Below are positions 1 to 4,384 of a stretch of 6,397 nt of DNA, piece after piece (position 1 is the first letter of the stretch; each line of letters opens with the position of its first letter). The DNA is taken from assembly GCA_946611525.1 (NCBI GenBank), contig CAMODS010000078.1, positions 1 to 6,397 of the forward strand, in the 5' to 3' direction. Both the position numbers and the translations under genes were made by a program. This stretch comes from an uncultured Lachnospiraceae bacterium. GTDB lineage: Bacteria; Bacillota; Clostridia; Lachnospirales; Lachnospiraceae. The notes beneath the pieces were generated by a model. That model had not been told where the DNA came from, did not search any database, and saw only the letters and a program-made list of their open reading frames with translations.

Positions 1-220
1 GGCTGATGGTAGCGGTGGACGCACCTGTGGCATCCGCTATCTCCTGATAAGTATTTTCATTTTGCAGCATATGGGCTACCGCAAAGCGCTGGGATATGGC
101 AGAAAGCTCTCCCACAGTGCACAGATCCTCAAAAAAGAGATACGCCTCATCCCTGTCCTTTAATGTCAAAATGCCATCGAGCAAAAGATCCATGGCTGGT
201 GTGTGTAAGTTCTTGCTCAT
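1..220 (-). CDS. yerC: YerC/YecD-family TrpR-like transcriptional regulator (3' end cut by window edge)
   Basis: The first 73 residues are visible. The protein begins MSKNLHTPAMDLLLDGILTL, followed by a YLFFEDLCTVGELSAISQRF segment and ENTYQEIADATGASTATIS. This is the characteristic layout of Bacillus YerC and relatives: the LxxLKD and FFxDLCTxxEL helices, then a TrpR-type helix-turn-helix at about residues 55-73 ending in GASTATIS(R). Family members are about 95-105 residues long, so roughly 25 C-terminal residues lie outside the window. The ATG overlaps the asnA stop as ATGA. A GGGG-type ribosome binding site lies about 12 bases upstream, inside asnA, so translation is probably coupled. Family knowledge: YerC resembles the tryptophan repressor TrpR, and comparative genomics has proposed the family (as HisR) to control histidine genes in Firmicutes. 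Its target here is unknown. Placement behind asnS-asnA could mean autoregulation or an amino-acid-responsive role, which is inference only. The family call is secure; the ligand is not known. Confidence 0.93.
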   Translation of the reverse strand, partial: MSKNLHTPAMDLLLDGILTLKDRDEAYLFFEDLCTVGELSAISQRFAVAHMLQNENTYQEIADATGASTATIS

Positions 221-1227
221 AAAATGATCACGCCCCTTTGTCTTGCATATTCTATATCCTCATCAGGCCATACCGAGACCTGAACCTCTCCAATGTGACA
301 TTTTCTAAGGAAAAACATACAGATACGGCTCTGTCCAATTCCCCCTCCGATGGTATAGGGAAGGCGCTTTTCCAAGATCGCCTTTTGGAATTCCAGCTTT
401 TCTCTCTCCGGACATCCCGCCTTTATAAGCTGCTCATGAAGGGAGTCCTCATCCACTCTGATACCCATGGAAGAAAGCTCAAGTGCTATATCCAAAACCG
501 GATAATACACTATGATGTCTCCGTTTAACTGCCAGTCATCATAGTCCGGTGCACGACCGTCATGCTTTTCGCCGTTGGAAAGCAGATCTCCTATCTGCTT
601 AACAAAAATGGCACCGTACTCCTTTGCCGCAAGGTACTCACGTTCCTTTACGTCCTTGTCGGGATAGCGATCCAAAAGCTCCTGTGAAGTAACAAAGGTG
701 ATCTGCTCCGGAAGGATACACTCAACATAGTCAAGCTTGTTTGATACGTATTTTTCCGTTACACGTAAAGCATCATAAACAGCTTTAACCGTATTTTCAA
801 GAGTCTCGTTGTTGCGGTCCTCTTTCTCAATTATCTTTTCCCAGTCCCACTGGTCCACATACAGCGAGTGGATGTTATCCGTGTCCTCATCCCTGCGGAT
901 AGCATTCATGTCAGTATAGAGTCCCTGGCCCGTCCTGAATCCATAGCGGCCAAGAGCCTGACGTTTCCATTTTGCAAGTGAGTGGACTACCTCTACCTGT
1001 CTGTCACCCTGCTCCTTTATGCCAAAGCTTACAGGGCGCTCCACACCGTTTAGGTTGTCGTTTAGACCTGATTCCGGTGTCACAAAAAGTGGTGCTGAGA
1101 CCCTGCGGAGATTCAGTTCCGCTGTCAGTACCTGTTGAAAGAAGTCCTTTACCATCTTTATGGCCTTCTGGGTCTGCCAGAGATCCAGCTCGGGTTTATA
1201 GTTGTCCGGTATATAAATCTTACTCAT
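217..1227 (-). CDS. asnA: Aspartate--ammonia ligase (ammonia-dependent asparagine synthetase, EC 6.3.1.1)
   Basis: This cytoplasmic enzyme makes L-asparagine from L-aspartate, ammonia and ATP, giving AMP and pyrophosphate. The 336-residue product matches the usual AsnA length (about 330) and carries its signature segments in order: DNLNGVERPV (about 57-66), VVHSLAKWKRQALG (80-93), SLYVDQWDWE (121-130), RAPDYDDW (225-232), ELSSMGIRVD (250-259) and IGGGIGQSR (293-301). AsnA has the class II aminoacyl-tRNA synthetase fold and is structurally related to AspRS/AsnRS, so its neighbour asnS is both a functional and a fold relative. The ATG at 1227 is preceded by AGGAG at 6 bases spacing, which supports this start. 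The gene follows asnS after 75 bases, most of them a hairpin repeat, and overlaps yerC by four bases. It looks intact, with no missing signature residue. Confidence 0.98.
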   Translation of the reverse strand: MSKIYIPDNYKPELDLWQTQKAIKMVKDFFQQVLTAELNLRRVSAPLFVTPESGLNDNLNGVERPVSFGIKEQGDRQVEVVHSLAKWKRQALGRYGFRTGQGLYTDMNAIRRDEDTDNIHSLYVDQWDWEKIIEKEDRNNETLENTVKAVYDALRVTEKYVSNKLDYVECILPEQITFVTSQELLDRYPDKDVKEREYLAAKEYGAIFVKQIGDLLSNGEKHDGRAPDYDDWQLNGDIIVYYPVLDIALELSSMGIRVDEDSLHEQLIKAGCPEREKLEFQKAILEKRLPYTIGGGIGQSRICMFFLRKCHIGEVQVSVWPDEDIEYARQRGVIIL

Positions 1228-1230
1228 TAT

Positions 1231-1238
1231 CCTCTCCT
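1231..1238 (-). promoter_or_regulatory. Ribosome binding site of asnA, abutting a repeat hairpin
   Basis: On the minus strand the sequence reads TTAGGAGAGGATAATG, placing AGGAG 6 bases from the asnA ATG. The outer end of the repeat hairpin (position 1242) lies only three bases upstream of the AGGAGAGG tract. Folding of the repeat RNA, or a ribosome arriving from asnS, could therefore influence access to this site. That effect is inference; the site itself is plain in the sequence. Confidence 0.8.
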
Positions 1239-1241
1239 AAT

Positions 1242-1302
1242 AAGATTCTTCGCTTCGCTCAGAATGACTGCGTTGTCATCCTGAACGCAGTGAAGGATCC
1301 TT
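1242..1302. repeat. Dispersed hairpin repeat, copy 1 (asnS-asnA gap)
   Basis: An imperfect inverted repeat. Arm 1 spans 1242-1268 (begins aagattcttcgcttcgctc, ends gaatgac). Arm 2 spans 1275-1302 (begins gtcatcctg, ends ggatcctt), with a 6-base loop. The arms pair over nearly their whole length with about five mismatches and one bulge, several of them G-U pairs in RNA. Arm 1 is identical over 27 bases to 2725-2751, in the same orientation. The element fills the intergenic gap: it ends exactly at the asnS stop codon (1303-1305) and starts three bases from the asnA ribosome binding site. It has no U-tract, so it is not a classical terminator. Sequences of the type TCATTCTGAGCGAAGCGAAG are, from memory, common intergenic repeats in many bacteria. 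Its origin (REP-like or MITE-like) is not determinable here. Confidence 0.88.
1267..1291. other. Perfect 8-bp inverted repeat nested in repeat copy 1
   Basis: actgcgtt (1267-1274) and aacgcagt (1284-1291) are exact inverted repeats separated by a 9-base loop, gtcatcctg. This stem uses bases that also belong to the long hairpin at 1242-1302, so the two folds exclude one another in RNA. The second repeat copy (2725-2800) has no equivalent stem. Whether it forms in the asnS-asnA transcript is unknown. Confidence 0.6.
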
Positions 1303-2700
1303 TTATAACTCGCAATTCCCTACAGTACGAGGGAATGGAATAACGTCACGGATGTTGCCCATGCCGGTCAGGTACATCACACAGCGCTCAAAGCCGAGGC
1401 CGAAACCTGCGTGGCGGGTGGAGCCCCAGCGGCGGAGATCCAGATAGAAGCCATAGTCCTCCTCCTTAAGTCCCAGCTCTGCCATGCGTGCGGAAAGCTT
1501 TTCGTAGTCATCCTCACGCTGGCTGCCGCCGATGATCTCCCCGATACCGGGAACCAGGCAATCCATGGCTGCAACAGTCTTACCATCGTCGTTTTGCTTC
1601 ATATAAAATGCCTTGATCTCCTTGGGATAATCGGTGACAAAAACGGGGCGCTTGAAGATCTGCTCCGTCAGGTACCTCTCATGCTCGGTCTGAAGATCAC
1701 TGCCCCAGTGTACGGGGTAGTCAAACTTATCATTGTGCTTTTCAAGCTCTGCAATGGCATCCGTATAGGTAATGCGTCCAAAATCGGAAGATGCCACATG
1801 CTGTAATCTCTCAATAAGTCCCTTGTCGATGAACTGGTTGAAAAAAGCCATCTCTTCGGGAGCATGCTCCAATACATAATTGATGATGAACTTTATCATA
1901 TCCTCCGCTATGGTCATATCATCCTCGAGATCACAGAAAGCCATCTCCGGCTCTATCATCCAAAACTCAGCCGCATGACGGGTGGTGTTGGAATTTTCTG
2001 CCCTGAAGGTAGGTCCAAAGGTATAGATGTTTTTGAAGGCCTGTGCAAAGGTCTCACCATTTAACTGACCTGATACGGTAAGATTTGTGGACTTTCCGAA
2101 AAAGTCCTTGCTGTAATCTATGGCTCCGTCCTCAGTCCTGGGGGGCTCTGCCGCATCCATAGTAGTGACTCTGAACATCTCTCCCGCTCCCTCAGCATCG
2201 CTTCCTGTGATGATGGGGGTATGGGCATATACAAAGTTTCTGTCCTGGAAAAACTTGTGGATGGCATAGGCACACAGTGATCTCACCCTGAAAACCGCTT
2301 CAAAGGTGTTGGTCCTGGGTCTCAGATGTGTCACTGTCCTGAGATACTCCATGGTATGTCGCTTGGGCTGGATGGGATACTTCTCATCGGATACGCCCTC
2401 GATCTCCACTGACTTTGCCTGGATCTCAAAGGGCTGCTTTGCCTCAGGTGTCAGTGTAACCTCTCCGGTGACTATGACCGCTGCGCCGACATTGAGTGCT
2501 GCCACCTCGGAAAAGTTTTCCATGGTGTCATGATAGACTGCCTGCACGGGGTTTTGATAAGTACCGTCATTTATTACCAAAAAGCCAAAATTCTTGTTGT
2601 CACGGTTTGTGCGTATCCAGCCTCCAAGCCTTACGCTTTTTCCTGCAAACTCATCTGTTCTTTCAAACAGATCCCTTACGTCTACCATTTTTTCTCTCAT
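1303..2700 (-). CDS. asnS: Asparagine--tRNA ligase (class II, EC 6.1.1.22)
   Basis: This cytoplasmic enzyme attaches asparagine to tRNA-Asn. The product is 465 residues, matching E. coli AsnS (466). It has an N-terminal OB-fold anticodon-binding domain (about 1-110, with [19 protein letters not shown]). The class II catalytic domain follows, with [11 protein letters not shown] (166-176), the AsnRS-typical TVSGQLNGE (about 208-216), motif 2 [17 protein letters not shown] (about 231-247), [10 protein letters not shown] (about 387-396) and motif 3 [15 protein letters not shown] (432-446). It ends RDVIPFPRT plus a short tail. SGQLNGE and the lack of an AspRS insertion separate it from AspRS. I place the start at the ATG at 2700, which has AAGGAG at 8 bases spacing. 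The in-frame GTG at 2709 overlaps that Shine-Dalgarno and is unlikely to be used. It is probably the first gene of an asnS-asnA-yerC operon, read from the promoter at 2813-2841. No T-box leader precedes it. Confidence 0.98.
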   Translation of the reverse strand: MREKMVDVRDLFERTDEFAGKSVRLGGWIRTNRDNKNFGFLVINDGTYQNPVQAVYHDTMENFSEVAALNVGAAVIVTGEVTLTPEAKQPFEIQAKSVEIEGVSDEKYPIQPKRHTMEYLRTVTHLRPRTNTFEAVFRVRSLCAYAIHKFFQDRNFVYAHTPIITGSDAEGAGEMFRVTTMDAAEPPRTEDGAIDYSKDFFGKSTNLTVSGQLNGETFAQAFKNIYTFGPTFRAENSNTTRHAAEFWMIEPEMAFCDLEDDMTIAEDMIKFIINYVLEHAPEEMAFFNQFIDKGLIERLQHVASSDFGRITYTDAIAELEKHNDKFDYPVHWGSDLQTEHERYLTEQIFKRPVFVTDYPKEIKAFYMKQNDDGKTVAAMDCLVPGIGEIIGGSQREDDYEKLSARMAELGLKEEDYGFYLDLRRWGSTRHAGFGLGFERCVMYLTGMGNIRDVIPFPRTVGNCEL

Positions 2701-2708
2701 TTTCAACA

Positions 2709-2714
2709 CTCCTT
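2709..2714 (-). promoter_or_regulatory. Ribosome binding site that decides the asnS start
   Basis: The minus strand reads AAGGAG, then an 8-base spacer TGTTGAAA, then ATG at 2700. The longer in-frame alternatives, GTG at 2709 and TTG at 2706, overlap or abut this Shine-Dalgarno and could not be served by it. The start at 2700 is therefore preferred, giving 465 rather than 468 residues. Confidence 0.85.
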
Positions 2715-2724
2715 CTTTTAGATC

Positions 2725-2800
2725 AAGATTCTTCGCTTCGCTCAGAATGACAACAGCAAAAATGCCTCTGTCATTCCGGATGCGCAGCCCGAAGAATCTT
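2725..2800. repeat. Dispersed hairpin repeat, copy 2 (asnS leader)
   Basis: Arm 1 (2725-2751) is identical over 27 bases to arm 1 of copy 1 at 1242-1268. Arm 2 (2770-2800) is its imperfect inverse. The outer 11 bases (aagattcttcg against cgaagaatctt) and the inner 7 bases (gaatgac against gtcattc) pair perfectly, the middle pairs poorly, and the loop is 18 bases. Apart from the shared arm the two copies differ, so they are diverged family members and not a recent duplication of the whole unit. The copy lies between the predicted asnS promoter and its ribosome binding site, and would form most of the 5' untranslated leader. No poly-U run follows. Confidence 0.88.
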
Positions 2801-2812
2801 CAATCCTGTCAT

Positions 2813-2841
2813 AGTTTAATTCATTAAAGCGCAAAAGTCAA
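2813..2841 (-). promoter_or_regulatory. Predicted sigma-A-type promoter for asnS-asnA-yerC
   Basis: On the minus strand there is TTGACT (2841-2836; 5 of 6 to TTGACA), a 17-base spacer, and TAAACT (2818-2813; 4 of 6 to TATAAT). Transcription would start near 2806, giving a leader of about 105 bases before the asnS ATG. The -35 box lies just after the stop codon of the upstream Wzz-type gene. The spacing is ideal, but the -10 box is only moderate. This is a prediction from consensus, not an observed start site. Confidence 0.65.
2815..2828. promoter_or_regulatory. Candidate operator: palindrome tttaat-tc-attaaa in the promoter
   Basis: Two perfect 6-base half-sites, tttaat (2815-2820) and attaaa (2823-2828), flank a 2-base centre. 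The palindrome overlaps the predicted -10 box and runs into the spacer, the usual place for a repressor site. AT-rich palindromes can arise by chance, and no protein is shown to bind here. YerC, encoded in the same predicted operon, is the obvious candidate ligand, by inference only. Confidence 0.35.
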
Positions 2842-2849
2842 CCTGACTT
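2835..2849. promoter_or_regulatory. Palindrome aagtca-acc-tgactt over the -35 box and the upstream stop codon
   Basis: Perfect 6-base arms (2835-2840 and 2844-2849) around a 3-base centre. It covers the predicted -35 box of asnS and overlaps the stop codon of the Wzz-type gene. As RNA it would be a short 6-pair stem followed by only a few U residues, too weak to call a terminator. It could instead be an operator. Both readings are tentative. Confidence 0.35.
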
Positions 2850-4383
2850 ACATGGCCACTGTTCCAACCACAGTCTTCTGATACTCAGATGCCACAGAAA
2901 GCATCTTGTCCACATCCTTTATAAGTGTGGCTCTCGGCATCATGCAGATAACATAGTTGTCATTTCCGCTCATCTTTTCTTCAGCCAGATCCGTAAGCTT
3001 TTCCCCGTCCCAGAGATCCACATAAGATACGGTGATGCCATCCTTTTGCACCTTATCCATAAGAGCCTTTATCATCTCCTTGCTCTCGGCATCGGATGAT
3101 ATAAAAGTAAGCTCATTCTTTTCGTGATACTTTGCATAGATGCTTATCCTCTCGGCAGTGTCATTCAAAAGCTCCTCCACACTCTTGTCCCTGTGGTAAA
3201 GGTTTTTGAAAACAAGTCTGTCGCACATAAAGCCCATCCTCTTTGTCTCAGAATGGATGCAGCCAAAGCTTTTGATCCCAAGCATATCTGAAAGTTCAAG
3301 TCCTGTCCTAATAACGGGAACAAGGATAAGGATCAAAAGGTAGATGCCTCCGTAAACAAAGATACCTGCCAAAAGACCGATGAGGGCGTATTTCTTACTA
3401 AAGCCAGGCTTTTCGATGCTTTCAGGAACATCGCTTTGTGTCTCCTCTCCCTCTGCTGCTTCTTCTGTTTCTTCAACTTCATCCTGAGACAAAAGCTCAT
3501 ATATCTGCTTTTGGTCATCACTAAGTGCATTTACTGCCGCATCAAGATTGGTACGCAAAGTGATAAGCTCAGACCTTCCGTTGTTTTGAGTGGTAAAAAG
3601 ACCTGTATCAGTGTATGTGATCTCCTGATCCGAAGCAAGTTCAAGAGAATGTTCGCCAAGTTTGGAAGAAACAAACTCATGCCTGCCCTCCATATACTTT
3701 CTGACCGTAGAGGTGATGGCATCTGCATCCGCATTCATATCGGGAAGGATGACTCTGATAACAAAAACTATGGTACCCTGCTCTGTAGTTCCGATCAGCC
3801 TGCCACCTACTGACACTTTTCCGTCATCAGTGGTATTTTTAATACTAACAAGCTCCCTTACGTACTCGGGTTTGGTCTTTGTTTTAAGAGACTTGTTCAT
3901 GGTGTCCGTAAGAGCCTCTATCAACACGTCATCGTCGGTGGAAAGGTAATACATATCCGTCAATGCACCTAAGTTTTGGGCACTTCCGCCTACGGTGTAT
4001 ATGTATTCCATGCACCTCATATTCTCAGGATCCATATTCATAAGAAGGGATTCGGACATGTACTCCTTTTTCTTTTCAAAAATACCGTACTGGATCAGGG
4101 CGCTGTCCACAGCATTTTTCTCACTCTCCTCCATATTTTCAAAGAGGCTGTCCACATCCACATTTTCACTTGAAGATGCATTCTTTGCCTTTTCCTCCAG
4201 CTCCTTTTTGGCAGTGACAGCTGCATTGTAGGCCTTCATCTCGCGCATGTACATAACACCCGGAGTGGCAAGGCCAAATATAAGCATCACAACAATGATA
4301 GCCTTCCACTGCAGCAGCAGATCCTTCATCACCTGGATCAGATCGATCTCAAGTTCCTGTGACAATGTGTTGTTGTTGTTCAT
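2848..4383 (-). CDS. Wzz-type polysaccharide chain-length/co-polymerase membrane protein with a kinase-like tail lacking a P-loop
   Basis: The 511-residue protein has the Wzz/CapA layout. A short cytoplasmic N-terminus (MNNNNTLSQELEIDLIQVMK) leads to a first membrane helix at about 28-46. A long extracytoplasmic region of about 285 residues follows, starting with a charged, probably helical stretch and ending in a very acidic linker (about 301-323). A second membrane helix (about 333-357) is preceded by EKPGFSKKYALIGLLAG, typical of the proline/glycine Wzz C-terminal segment. The remaining 150 residues are cytoplasmic. They resemble a tyrosine-kinase (CpsD/Wzc) domain in outline (LTFISSDAESKEMIKALMD, TVSYVDLWD, NYVICMMPRATLIKDVDKML, VVGTVAM) but lack a GxGKS/T Walker A. 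The likely role is setting glycan length together with the polymerase encoded one base upstream. The ATG at 4383 has GGAAGGG at 7 bases spacing, inside the previous gene, so translation is likely coupled. The Wzz-type call is good; the vestigial-kinase reading is inference. Confidence 0.8.
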   Translation of the reverse strand: MNNNNTLSQELEIDLIQVMKDLLLQWKAIIVVMLIFGLATPGVMYMREMKAYNAAVTAKKELEEKAKNASSSENVDVDSLFENMEESEKNAVDSALIQYGIFEKKKEYMSESLLMNMDPENMRCMEYIYTVGGSAQNLGALTDMYYLSTDDDVLIEALTDTMNKSLKTKTKPEYVRELVSIKNTTDDGKVSVGGRLIGTTEQGTIVFVIRVILPDMNADADAITSTVRKYMEGRHEFVSSKLGEHSLELASDQEITYTDTGLFTTQNNGRSELITLRTNLDAAVNALSDDQKQIYELLSQDEVEETEEAAEGEETQSDVPESIEKPGFSKKYALIGLLAGIFVYGGIYLLILILVPVIRTGLELSDMLGIKSFGCIHSETKRMGFMCDRLVFKNLYHRDKSVEELLNDTAERISIYAKYHEKNELTFISSDAESKEMIKALMDKVQKDGITVSYVDLWDGEKLTDLAEEKMSGNDNYVICMMPRATLIKDVDKMLSVASEYQKTVVGTVAM

Positions 4384-4384
4384 T

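Noticed and set aside
1411..1806. Plus-strand open frame of 131 codons
   Set aside because: It is antisense to the conserved catalytic part of asnS, with no recognisable domain. It is a shadow frame.
2701..2709. GTG at 2709 as the asnS start
   Set aside because: It overlaps the AAGGAG that fits the ATG at 2700 with 8 bases spacing, and it would add three residues not expected for AsnRS.
2701..2847. Possible Asn-specific T-box riboswitch before asnS
   Set aside because: The space is too short, I see no T-box consensus (TGGNACCGCG type) and no terminator/antiterminator pair with a U-tract. The region is explained by a promoter and a repeat.
2725..2849. Intrinsic terminator after the Wzz-type gene
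   Set aside because: The hairpins here are either an imperfect repeat without a following U-tract or a 6-pair stem followed by only a few U residues. Neither is a convincing terminator, so none is annotated.
4369..4383. Short ttg/aac triplet repeat
   Set aside because: It encodes the run of Asn residues at the N-terminus of the Wzz-type protein. At four units it is too short to treat as a contingency repeat without strain comparison.
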